DNA from: Lachnoclostridium sp. An181
Lineage (GTDB): Bacteria; Bacillota; Clostridia; Lachnospirales; Lachnospiraceae
DNA length: 64,000 bases
Assembly: GCF_002160325.1 (NCBI RefSeq)
Contig: NZ_NFKJ01000008.1
Location: 51,601-115,600, forward strand
Direction of reading: 5' to 3'
Position 1 is the first letter of the stretch, and each line of letters opens with the position of its first letter. This document shows, piece after piece, positions 18,401 through 25,633 of this stretch. A model generated the notes under the pieces. It made no database searches. It was given only the letters and a program-made list of their open reading frames with translations, and was not told the origin of the DNA. The position numbers were made by a program, and so were the translations under genes.

Positions 18401-19439
18401 CAGCGTAAAAACTGTTGATGGGGAATGGCGTGGAGTTGGAACTCTTGATCAGGAAGTCACAGAAATTCCGGTTAATGACAACATTTTGGATGTCAAGTTT
18501 ACATTTGACGGACAGGTTGTACCAAAGATTTACGAAGTAATTCTTGCACAAAGCGAGACAAAATTTGAAGAGGTTTCCACAGCAGTTCTGCAATATGCAG
18601 TTGAACTTGCATCCACAGCAGACACGGACGGTGTGGTAACAGCTGTAAAAGAAAAATTTGATGCTGCTTTGGCAAATGCAAAGGATATCCTTGCAAAAGT
18701 AGAGGCCGGTGACAAGAGTGTTACTCAGACAATGGTTGACAATGCATGGCAGGAACTGATCAAAGTAATGCAGTATCTGTCCTTCAAACAGGGAGACAAA
18801 GCAGACCTGGAAAAAGTGATCGCATTTGCAGAGACAATGGAAACGAACATTGATGCATATATGGACGAAGGCAAACAAGCATTTACAGATGCTCTTGCAG
18901 CGGCAAGGGATGTATATGCAGATGGCAATGCAATGCAGGATGAAGTAAACACAGCATGGCAGAACCTTCTTAGCGCAATGGCAAACATGATGCTCAAACC
19001 GGACAAAGGTCTTTTGGAAGGTCTTGTAGCACAGGCAGAAGGTCTCAATGCAGCAGACTATGAGGCAGAGGGATTTGCAGTTATGCGCACAGCGCTGGCA
19101 AACGCAAAGGCAGTGCTTGCGGATGAAAAGGCAACCCAGGAGACCGTGGATGCATCTGCAGCAGAGCTTGAAAAAGCAATGGCAAAACTGACACCGGGTG
19201 AAAGCGCACAGACAGCAGGAAAAGGTGAGACAGTAGCAAATGCAGCAGGAAGTCAGAATACCACAGACAAAAAGGATACAACATCAGCAGATAAGACGAA
19301 TACAACATCCACAAAAGCAAATACGGAGAAATCTGCAAAGACAGGGGATTCTACCGCTGTTCCGGCAGCAGGAATGACTGTTCTTCTCAGCGGATGTGCA
19401 CTTGCACTTCTTGCCAGAAAACGCAGAAAAGAAATGTAA
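15438..19439 (+). CDS. Secreted wall-anchored GH84 beta-N-acetylglucosaminidase (first copy)
   Basis: A 1333-residue surface enzyme of the GH84 family (NagH/NagJ, O-GlcNAcase and 'hyaluronidase' relatives), expected to remove GlcNAc from host glycans such as mucin. Order: signal peptide (1 to about 28, ending ANA-AT), a GH20b-like N-domain (about 50-185), the GH84 barrel (about 190-500, LRGYVEGFYGYPWS; paired catalytic acids Asp312-Asp313 in SYDDLGG), a helical region, F5/8-type carbohydrate-binding modules (about 690-920), FIVAR repeats (about 1046-1252), a Thr/Lys-rich linker, then SAKTGD, a hydrophobic span and RKRRKEM. The tail looks like a sortase signal lacking LPXTG. ACAGGAGGAC precedes the ATG. 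A paralogue follows 63 bases later. The natural substrate is inferred. Confidence 0.93.
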   Translation: MGKKKWLKKSAATAFAVSLVVPMAANAATSYHTADNTGVSAKAEETVETGIYPKPQEEVLTSDEGMNLKGKVNVVIHGDQNQALEAKLDSLLEKEGIDYEKTDALKEDAANIFITSDADDCAVCEGEAEAWIDEQALKEEQGYVLKTSDDENEKGEVTIIGADEDGAYYGVVSLIQMMEHKTDAGFAEAEVVDYPSIKLRGYVEGFYGYPWSWDARLGLMQDSSKYKMNTYIYAPKDDPYHRAQWRELYPEDQLKELQKLAQEGKKDNMSFCWSVHPGDGFNYDTDDDYNALIRKFEQLYDAGVRQFGISYDDLGGTVSGQQHADLINRVNREFVQKKGDVKPLIVVGTRYCNAWGPDMQEYFKPFFGTLDDDIVVMWTGANTMSAVEKDIYEWPKEEVGVTDKNLASWWNYPVNDYCPGNIMMAPLENLSNDVDNLSGFFLNPMPQAEASKVAIFSGADYSWNVPQFEKMSSWERAVEELVPEAADAFKRFADNSSYIKNGFEFDESRYLVDDLDALTEALKTGEGVAEAAGTLKSDFQVMKEDCMALRNLNNEGLKEEIAQSVNGYEAVAEAGIAGMDAFIAAEQGDISGCLKNLQILQENLDKAETFTIASLDGDGSVENVVRVGEKRIKPLLKETNDQAQMVLLNKIKIQTPAKAIGQAEGTEVVFNMGNYSINNVQAVLADGEYAGFMIPEAKVISEVTVETTNADHLKLQYSLNGIEWNDAETSVEGNVLKATEHIKGAYVRVVNKTDEDVEANIAKFEIKPVYKAKNVRVSTDLGAYENYVIENAIDGDMSTKFYSYSGASEGSYVTVDLGTVIPLYDTKICFAENTKGPGHEFDAFYGTKMEISEDGVTWTQIGDSIADDDYVQETIDGQGTSTASFNAEGQLARYVRFTATETGSNWVQVYEIFYNESQDVSGESEVILVDGTFDSGDVRNLYDGNLSTAFEPESVKENDSLTYAMTTLTNVENLVVVQDTANISNAAVSVKTVDGEWRGVGTLDQEVTEIPVNDNILDVKFTFDGQVVPKIYEVILAQSETKFEEVSTAVLQYAVELASTADTDGVVTAVKEKFDAALANAKDILAKVEAGDKSVTQTMVDNAWQELIKVMQYLSFKQGDKADLEKVIAFAETMETNIDAYMDEGKQAFTDALAAARDVYADGNAMQDEVNTAWQNLLSAMANMMLKPDKGLLEGLVAQAEGLNAADYEAEGFAVMRTALANAKAVLADEKATQETVDASAAELEKAMAKLTPGESAQTAGKGETVANAAGSQNTTDKKDTTSADKTNTTSTKANTEKSAKTGDSTAVPAAGMTVLLSGCALALLARKRRKEM
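18577..19195 (+). repeat. FIVAR-repeat region, copy 1
   Basis: About 206 codons of alpha-helical FIVAR repeats (recurring NAWQ.L..AM and ADYEAEGFA units). The DNA is closely matched by 22117-22740 in the next gene, including long runs around the MVDNAWQELIK coding segment, making a direct repeat about 3.5 kb apart. Confidence 0.85.
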
Positions 19440-19447
19440 GAGTGATT

Positions 19448-19473
19448 GGGGAGATACCTTTGGGCATCTCCCC
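19448..19473 (+). terminator. Hairpin between the two GH84 genes
   Basis: GGGGAGAT (19448-19455) pairs with ATCTCCCC (19466-19473), followed by only a short GTTTGT. It may attenuate read-through into the second copy, which has no obvious promoter of its own. Confidence 0.5.
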
Positions 19474-19502
19474 GTTTGTGGTCAACAGGAGGAAGTTATA
19501 AG

Positions 19503-22500
19503 ATGAAAAATAAAACAGTAAAGACATTGCTGGCAGCCACCATGTCAGTGGCAATGGTAACAGGAAACGCAGCGCCTGCAGTGCAGGCACAGGGCATGGA
19601 TGAAACCGGCGCAAAAGCAGCCGCTGGGGCCCAGATCGTGCCGACTCCAAAAGAGATGAGTACAGACGGACAGGAGCTGACTATGACAGAGTCCGTAAAC
19701 ATCGAAGGAGCTGACGCTGCGGACAAAGACGCGGTGAGAGAGCTGAAAGAATTTTTGACGGACAAAGGCATTGAAGTCAACGAGACAGCAGATGATCAGG
19801 ATACGACCATTATCCTGGGAGAGGCGGACGATGAGATCGCAGCCCTTGACAAGGCAAAAGAACGCCTTGGAATGGAGGACGCGGATGCTCTTGGAGAAGA
19901 AGGCTATGTGATGGCCGTAGATTCTGAAGATTCCAACGCAGGCACGATCGCCATTGAAGGAAAGAGCGGAGACGGTACTTTCTACGGAGTTCAGACACTG
20001 AAACAGCTGGCAGAGGAAAGCGATGGAAATGTTGTAGTTGCAGATGCCGTTATCAAGGATGAGCCTACCATGTCTGTTAGGGGTACGATTGAAGGTTTCT
20101 ATGGGAATCCATGGAGCCATGCAGATCGCTTAAGCCAGATTGAATTTTATGGAGACATGAAGATGAACACATACATCTATGCTCCAAAGGATGACCCATA
20201 CCACAGAGAACAGTGGAGAGAGCCATATCCGGATTCTGAGATGGAAAGAATGCAGGAGCTGATCGACACTGCAAAAGAAAACAAAGTAGATTTCGTGTTC
20301 TCGCTGTCTCCTGGAATTGACATTCAGTTTGACGGAGAGAACGGGGAAAATGACTATCAGGCATTGGTTTCCAAATGCCAGTCTCTTTACGACATGGGAG
20401 TGCGCAGTTTTGCAATCTTCTTCGATGATATCTCCAACAAAGACGGCGTGAAACAGGCAGAGCTTTTAAATCGTTTTAACAAAGAATTTATTCAGGCAAA
20501 AGGTGACATCAAACCATTGATCACGGTTCCTACAGAATATGATTCCAATGCAATGGGCGTGGCAAGCACAGTAAGTCAGTACACAAAAGACTTTGCAAAA
20601 ACTCTTGATTCCAGTATAAAAGTACTCTGGACAGGAAGTGCAGTTGTTCCGGAAGGCATTGATGTTGCCAATGCGCAGCAGGTAAAATCCGTTTACGGCG
20701 ACAGAATGGGAATCTGGTGGAATTATCCTTGTACGGACTACATCCAGAACAAATTGGGACTTGGACCGGTTTACGGCCTTGACAAGGGATTGGAAAATGA
20801 AGTTGATTTCCTTGTGATGAACCCAATGGAACACGCAGAACTTTCCAAGATCACACTTGCAACAGGCGCAGATTATTCATGGAATACAGCGGCTTATGAT
20901 TATGAAAAATCATTTGAGACCTCCATTAATGAACTGTATGGAGATTTAGCTCCATATATGTACACGTTTGCAAATCATTCTTCCCGTCTTGTTGCAGGAT
21001 GGGCATCAACCGGAAGGGCAGATGCACCGGAAGTGCGCACGCTGATGGATACAATGATGAAAAAAGTTGCAAGAGGAGAAGATGCAACAGCAGAGATCGA
21101 TGCTCTGAACAAAGAATTTGACAATATGATCCTTGCAGCGGATACGTTAAAAGCAGAGCTTCCTGCAGAAGAGCTTTCACACTGCAGCGGCAACCTGGAC
21201 AAGCTCAAAGCGCTGGGAGAAAATGACAAAGTGGCTCTTGAGCTGTTCCTTGAGAAGAATGCAGATGACAGAGATGAAGAGAAGATCCAGAATCTGACAA
21301 ATCAGCTCCAAGGAAAGCTATCTTCCCTTCAGTCAGGAAAACTGGTATCTGAGCAGACAGCTCTGGCATTTATCACAGATGTGTTGGATTACAGTATTGA
21401 ACCAAGCGCAGCATTTAATGTGTCCAATACATTCGTAGCACCGGGGGAAGAAATTCAACTTACAAATGAAAGCTCTCTTTCTTCTTCTAACCTTGAGTGG
21501 TCAATGCCGGGGGCAGCCGTAGAGACAAGCACAGAGGAAAATCCGGTTATCTCCTATGAAAAAGAGGGAGTTTATACGATCAGCCTGACAGCAAAAAATA
21601 AAAACGGTGAAGACGAAATTGTGAAGACAAATCTTATCACTGTTTCCGAGGACGCAAAGAAAGAGCAGGTAAATCTTGCACTGAATAAAACAGCTACTGC
21701 CAGTGGCTATACAGCTTCAAGCGAAGCCCCAGGAAAAGCAATCGACGGAATTGTAAATACAAAATGGTGTACAACAAATTACGGCCAGCAGTGGCTGCAG
21801 ATCGATTTGGGAAAAGTAAGCACCATCACAGAAATCATTATCAACCATGCTGAAAAAGGTGGAGAAGGTTCTTCCCTGAACACAGCAGCATACCATGTGG
21901 AAGTCAGTGAAAATGGAACAGATTATAAGGAAGTACTGCGTGTGGAAGGAAACACAGCAGGTCTTACAGAAGATCCGATCCCGGTTACGCTTGGAAGATA
22001 TGTGAAATTGTATATTGACCAGCCGACACAGGGCGGAGACAGTGCAGCACGTATCTACGAAGTGGAAGTAAAAGGACTTGACGAGGCGATCACAATCCCT
22101 CCGGTTTATGTGGCAGAAGTATCCACAGCAGTATTGGAGTATGCACTTTCCCTTACAGAAGATGTAAGTACAGATGGCGTGCTGGAGTCCGTAGTGGAAA
22201 AATACAATGCAGCACTTGCAAACGCAAAAGATATCCTGACAAGAGTACAGGAGGGCGATGCAACTGTTACGCAGTCCATGGTTGACAATGCATGGCAGGA
22301 ACTGATCAAAGCAATGCAGTATTTGTCCTTCAAGCAGGGCGACAAAACAGATCTTGAAAAAGTGATCGCACTTGCAGCGACAATGGAAACAAACATTGAT
22401 GCATACCTGGACGAAGGAAAACAAGAATTTACAGATGCTCTTGCAGCGGCAAGAGATGTCTATGCAGATGGCGATGCAATGCAGGATGAAGTAAACACAG

Positions 22501-22988
22501 CATGGCAAAACCTGATGAGCGCTATGGCAAACATGAGACTCAAACCTGACAAAGATGCATTGAAAGGACTTGTGACACAGGCAGAAGGTCTTAATGAGGC
22601 TGATTATGAGGCAGAGGGATTTGCAGTAATGCGCACAGCATTGGCAACTGCAAAAGAAGTCCTTGCTGATGAAAACGCTACACAGGATAAGGTAGATGCA
22701 TCTGCGGCAGAACTGCAAGGAGCAATTGCAAAACTGACTCCAAGCGACAGCGCAAAAGAGACAGGAAAAGGTGAGACAAATAACGGTCAGATCCTTGCAA
22801 ATGCAGGAACACAGAATACTGCAGGTACAACGACAACAGACAAGAACGATACCAAGACAACTGCAGCTAAAACATCTGCACAGAAATCCGCAAAAACAGG
22901 AGATGAGACAAGTGCTCTTCCATTTGCGGCAGGAGCAGCAGCGGCAGCATTGGCAGCGCTTGCAGCGTTCAGGAGAAAAAGAGGATAG
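19503..22988 (+). CDS. Secreted wall-anchored GH84 beta-N-acetylglucosaminidase (second copy)
   Basis: An 1161-residue paralogue of the previous gene. Order: signal peptide (1 to about 33, PAVQAQG), GH20b-like domain (about 40-185), GH84 barrel (about 190-490, VRGTIEGFYGNPWS; catalytic pair Asp308-Asp309 in FFDDISN), helical region, a PKD-like domain (about 633-720, ISYEKEGVYTISLTAKN), an F5/8/CBM32 domain (about 725-860), FIVAR repeats (about 871-1079), then SAKTGD, a hydrophobic span and FRRKRG. The middle differs from copy 1 (PKD present, fewer binding domains) while the FIVAR end is nearly the same. The start at 19503 follows ACAGGAGGAAG; an upstream TTG-led extension is rejected. It probably shares a transcript with copy 1. 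Confidence 0.93.
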   Translation: MKNKTVKTLLAATMSVAMVTGNAAPAVQAQGMDETGAKAAAGAQIVPTPKEMSTDGQELTMTESVNIEGADAADKDAVRELKEFLTDKGIEVNETADDQDTTIILGEADDEIAALDKAKERLGMEDADALGEEGYVMAVDSEDSNAGTIAIEGKSGDGTFYGVQTLKQLAEESDGNVVVADAVIKDEPTMSVRGTIEGFYGNPWSHADRLSQIEFYGDMKMNTYIYAPKDDPYHREQWREPYPDSEMERMQELIDTAKENKVDFVFSLSPGIDIQFDGENGENDYQALVSKCQSLYDMGVRSFAIFFDDISNKDGVKQAELLNRFNKEFIQAKGDIKPLITVPTEYDSNAMGVASTVSQYTKDFAKTLDSSIKVLWTGSAVVPEGIDVANAQQVKSVYGDRMGIWWNYPCTDYIQNKLGLGPVYGLDKGLENEVDFLVMNPMEHAELSKITLATGADYSWNTAAYDYEKSFETSINELYGDLAPYMYTFANHSSRLVAGWASTGRADAPEVRTLMDTMMKKVARGEDATAEIDALNKEFDNMILAADTLKAELPAEELSHCSGNLDKLKALGENDKVALELFLEKNADDRDEEKIQNLTNQLQGKLSSLQSGKLVSEQTALAFITDVLDYSIEPSAAFNVSNTFVAPGEEIQLTNESSLSSSNLEWSMPGAAVETSTEENPVISYEKEGVYTISLTAKNKNGEDEIVKTNLITVSEDAKKEQVNLALNKTATASGYTASSEAPGKAIDGIVNTKWCTTNYGQQWLQIDLGKVSTITEIIINHAEKGGEGSSLNTAAYHVEVSENGTDYKEVLRVEGNTAGLTEDPIPVTLGRYVKLYIDQPTQGGDSAARIYEVEVKGLDEAITIPPVYVAEVSTAVLEYALSLTEDVSTDGVLESVVEKYNAALANAKDILTRVQEGDATVTQSMVDNAWQELIKAMQYLSFKQGDKTDLEKVIALAATMETNIDAYLDEGKQEFTDALAAARDVYADGDAMQDEVNTAWQNLMSAMANMRLKPDKDALKGLVTQAEGLNEADYEAEGFAVMRTALATAKEVLADENATQDKVDASAAELQGAIAKLTPSDSAKETGKGETNNGQILANAGTQNTAGTTTTDKNDTKTTAAKTSAQKSAKTGDETSALPFAAGAAAAALAALAAFRRKRG
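22117..22740 (+). repeat. FIVAR-repeat region, copy 2
   Basis: Partner of the 18577-19195 repeat. Protein differences between the copies are few and conservative, in contrast to the diverged middle domains of the two enzymes. Confidence 0.85.
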
Positions 22989-23026
22989 ATTTCAAAAGAA
23001 ATTGAAAATGAAATAAGAGATGAGAG

Positions 23027-23066
23027 GCACCCTGCTAGACGATAAATGGTCTGGCAGGGTGCTTTT
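23027..23066 (+). terminator. Terminator after the GH84 pair
   Basis: A 14-bp stem (23027-23040 with 23049-23062, one wobble) and an eight-base loop is followed by TTTT. Confidence 0.85.
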
Positions 23067-23143
23067 AGATGCGCGGAGAGTGAAAAAGGGGAAGGATTAT
23101 ATGGGAAAAGCTAAAGTTTAAGCTTAAACAATGAGTACAAAAT

Positions 23144-23157
23144 CGAACATTCGTTCT
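23144..23157 (+). promoter_or_regulatory. LexA (SOS) box upstream of the HIRAN remnant
   Basis: CGAACATTCGTTCT carries the Gram-positive LexA core GAAC-N4-GTTC. It lies 41 bases upstream of the extended -10 at 23196, and closer to a possible TATACT at 23176. Confidence 0.6.
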
Positions 23158-23195
23158 TTTTCGATTTTCATCCTATATACTTTTATCATTATATT

Positions 23196-23204
23196 TGCTA
23201 TAAT
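23196..23204 (+). promoter_or_regulatory. Extended -10 element upstream of the HIRAN remnant
   Basis: TGCTATAAT is a perfect extended -10. The same nine bases recur in the uvrB promoter at 23601-23609. No intact gene lies between. Confidence 0.5.
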
Positions 23205-23229
23205 ATGCAAAAAGAGCAGAACAAGATAC

Positions 23230-23514
23230 ATGCAAAGAAGATTGCTATGCTTGTATGAGCAGTCTGGGGTGAAAGTATATCTTGTGAGTAAAACGATCAC
23301 GGAAAGAGGTAAGTTTTCGTTATAAATCATTTACGTGTAGTCAATAAGCACCAAAAATTGTTAGGATATGTTCCCAGGTATTATTCTCAGGCTTTTGTTA
23401 AGTTTATTGAGGAAAATAGAGTATGAAATATGTCATGTCGCGAATGTTTCAAAAGAGAATTGTTGCGGTGAATGTATTGGTGTAGTAATAATAATTACAG
23501 GATTAAAGAAATAA
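23230..23514 (+). pseudogene. Decayed HIRAN-domain protein gene
   Basis: Three in-frame pieces in different frames read as one broken gene. The first (23230-23325) gives MQRRLLCLYEQSGVKVYLV and ends at TAA. The second (from about 23313 to the TGA at 23424) gives LRVVNKHQKLLGYVPRYYSQ then AFVKFIEENRV; the GYVPRYYSQA motif is characteristic of HIRAN domains. A +1 shift continues YEICHVANVSKENCCGECIG to TAA at 23512-23514, matching the expected C-terminal strand with its NC..ECI ending. The middle of the protein is missing, so this is a deletion plus frameshift remnant. HIRAN domains bind DNA ends in repair factors such as HLTF; the SOS-like box upstream fits a former DNA-damage role. The family call is by eye. 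Confidence 0.65.
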
Positions 23515-23567
23515 TCAATTTTCATTTGTGATATGGTTGTTTGATTTCTTTAGGTACAGAATGAATT

Positions 23568-23581
23568 CGAATGTTTGTTCT
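23568..23581 (+). promoter_or_regulatory. LexA (SOS) box of uvrB
   Basis: CGAATGTTTGTTCT resembles CGAAC-N4-GTTC with one core change (T for C). It abuts the -35 of the uvrB promoter, and uvrB is an SOS gene in Bacillus and many other bacteria. Confidence 0.55.
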
Positions 23582-23609
23582 GTACTTTCTTTTTATACTT
23601 TGCTATAAT
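23581..23609 (+). promoter_or_regulatory. uvrB promoter
   Basis: TGTACT (23581-23586) and TATAAT (23604-23609) are spaced by 17 bases, with TGC giving an extended -10. The leader to the ATG at 23653 is about 37 bases. Confidence 0.6.
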
Positions 23610-23652
23610 AGCGGAAGAGAATGAAAATACTAGATTCGTAAAGGAGATTTCT

Positions 23653-25632
23653 ATGGATCATTTTGAATTAGTATCAGAATACAAGCCAACCGGTGACCAG
23701 CCTCAGGCAATTGAAACTCTTGTCAAGGGCTTTAAAGAGGGCAACCAGTGCCAGACTCTTCTTGGTGTCACCGGTTCGGGTAAGACGTTTACGATGGCGA
23801 ATGTCATTGCACAACTGAATAAACCAACGCTGATCATCGCCCATAACAAAACCCTTGCGGCTCAGCTCTACGGCGAGTTCAAGGAATTTTTCCCAAACAA
23901 CGCAGTGGAATATTTCGTCTCCTACTACGACTACTACCAGCCGGAAGCCTACGTCCCGTCCACGGACACCTACATTGCGAAAGATTCCTCCATCAATGAC
24001 GAGATTGACAAGTTGCGCTTGTCCGCGACCGCATCCTTAAGTGAGCGGCGGGATGTCATTGTGGTGTCCAGCGTGTCCTGTATCTATGGGCTGGGCAGCC
24101 CGGAGGATTATCTGAATATGATGATTCCGTTAAGACCGGGGATGGAAAAAGACAGGGACGAGCTCTTAAAAGAGCTGACGGATATTCAGTATACAAGAAA
24201 CGATATGGATTTCCACCGAGGAACATTCCGGGTAAGAGGAGATGTTGTGGAAATCATCCCGGCGCAGGAGAGCGACCTTGCGGTAAGGGTAGAGTTTTTT
24301 GGGGATGAAATTGACAGGATCACGGAGATTGATATACTCACAGGCGAGATGAAGTCGGAAGTGAAGTTTGTAGCCATTGCTCCGGCATCCCACTACGTTG
24401 TACCGATGGAGAAAATAAAGGCAGCGGCGGTAGAAATCGAAAAAGAACTGGACGAGAGAGTTGCCTATTTTAAACGGGAAGGAAAACTTTTGGAGGCGCA
24501 GAGGATCGCCGAGAGGACAAACTTTGATGTGGAAATGTTAAAAGAGACGGGATTTTGCTCCGGAATCGAGAACTACTCCAGGCATTTGTCCGGCCTGCAG
24601 CCAGGCCAGCCGCCGTACACACTGATGGATTTTTTTAAGGATGATTTCCTTATTATAATAGACGAGTCCCACAAGACCATTCCGCAGATCGGGGGGATGT
24701 ACGCGGGGGACCAGTCCAGAAAATCCACGCTTGTGGACTATGGTTTCCGTCTTCCTTCTGCAAAGGACAACCGTCCTTTAAGTTTCCAGGAATTTGAGGA
24801 GCGGATTGACCAGATCATGTTCGTGTCCGCTACGCCGGGAAAATACGAGGAAGATCATGAACTTTTAAGGGCAGAGCAGGTGATTCGCCCGACAGGACTT
24901 TTGGATCCGGAAATCGAGGTCCGTCCTGTGGAGGGACAGATTGATGATCTGGTAGGAGAAGTATACAAAGAGATTGAAAAGAAAAATAAGGTTCTGATCA
25001 CAACACTGACAAAACGCATGGCAGAGGATCTGACAGATTATATGAGGGAGCTTGGAATCCGTGTGAAATATCTGCACTCGGATATTGACACATTGGAGAG
25101 GACAGAGATCATCAGGGATATGCGTCTGGATGTATTTGATGTGCTGGTTGGGATCAATCTTTTGAGAGAAGGTCTGGATATCCCCGAGATCACACTTGTG
25201 GCTATTTTGGATGCGGATAAGGAAGGTTTCCTTCGTTCTGAGACATCGCTGATCCAGACGATCGGACGTGCGGCAAGGAACTCGGAAGGACATGTGATCA
25301 TGTACGCGGACACAGTGACAGATTCCATGCGTCTGGCGATTGAGGAGACAAAGAGAAGACGTGCGATTCAGATGAAATACAATGAGGAGCATGGAATCAC
25401 ACCAAAGACAATCCAAAAATCCGTCCGCGATGCCATCACTATTTTCAAGAAAGTGGCGTCCGAGGAGATGCGCATGGAAAAAGATCCGGAGTCCATGAGC
25501 CCGAAAGAGCTTGAAAAATTGATCAAAGACGTGGAAAAACAGATGAAGAAGGCAGCAGCAGAGCTGAACTTTGAGGCAGCGGCAGAGCTGAGAGATAAAT
25601 TAATTGAATTGAAACAGAGGTTGAAAGAATAA
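23653..25632 (+). CDS. uvrB: UvrABC excision repair subunit B
   Basis: A 659-residue helicase-like protein that verifies DNA damage delivered by UvrA and recruits UvrC. It has Walker A GVTGSGKT near residue 39, the beta-hairpin region [19 protein letters not shown] (about 92-110), the DESH box near 338, helicase motif [11 protein letters not shown] near 540, and a C-terminal UVR domain (about 620-659, [18 protein letters not shown]) that binds UvrC. The start at 23653 follows AAAGGAGA; the upstream in-frame ATG at 23575 lies inside the promoter. uvrA begins one base after the stop. Confidence 0.97.
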   Translation: MDHFELVSEYKPTGDQPQAIETLVKGFKEGNQCQTLLGVTGSGKTFTMANVIAQLNKPTLIIAHNKTLAAQLYGEFKEFFPNNAVEYFVSYYDYYQPEAYVPSTDTYIAKDSSINDEIDKLRLSATASLSERRDVIVVSSVSCIYGLGSPEDYLNMMIPLRPGMEKDRDELLKELTDIQYTRNDMDFHRGTFRVRGDVVEIIPAQESDLAVRVEFFGDEIDRITEIDILTGEMKSEVKFVAIAPASHYVVPMEKIKAAAVEIEKELDERVAYFKREGKLLEAQRIAERTNFDVEMLKETGFCSGIENYSRHLSGLQPGQPPYTLMDFFKDDFLIIIDESHKTIPQIGGMYAGDQSRKSTLVDYGFRLPSAKDNRPLSFQEFEERIDQIMFVSATPGKYEEDHELLRAEQVIRPTGLLDPEIEVRPVEGQIDDLVGEVYKEIEKKNKVLITTLTKRMAEDLTDYMRELGIRVKYLHSDIDTLERTEIIRDMRLDVFDVLVGINLLREGLDIPEITLVAILDADKEGFLRSETSLIQTIGRAARNSEGHVIMYADTVTDSMRLAIEETKRRRAIQMKYNEEHGITPKTIQKSVRDAITIFKKVASEEMRMEKDPESMSPKELEKLIKDVEKQMKKAAAELNFEAAAELRDKLIELKQRLKE

Positions 25633-25633
25633 A

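Larger units (their letters stand above)
23067..23652 (+). other. Long intergenic region before uvrB
   Basis: This 586-base stretch has no intact gene. It holds a LexA-like box and -10 element (23144-23204), a decayed HIRAN-domain gene (23230-23514), and a second LexA-like box with the uvrB promoter (23568-23609). A 64-codon open frame over 23131-23325 starts upstream of the box and promoter and is not considered a real gene as such; its last 31 codons are included in the pseudogene. Nothing else was recognised. Confidence 0.6.

Noticed and set aside
21717..22718. 333-codon minus-strand open frame opposite the second GH84 gene
   Set aside because: Its many Cys residues are the complement of the frequent GCA alanine codons of the FIVAR repeats; the matching shadow occurs under the first copy at 18198-18878.
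23131..23325. 64-codon plus-strand open frame before uvrB as a small membrane protein gene
   Set aside because: Its start lies upstream of the LexA-like box and -10 element and has no ribosome site. The hydrophobic stretch is translated promoter DNA; only its last 31 codons may belong to the HIRAN remnant.
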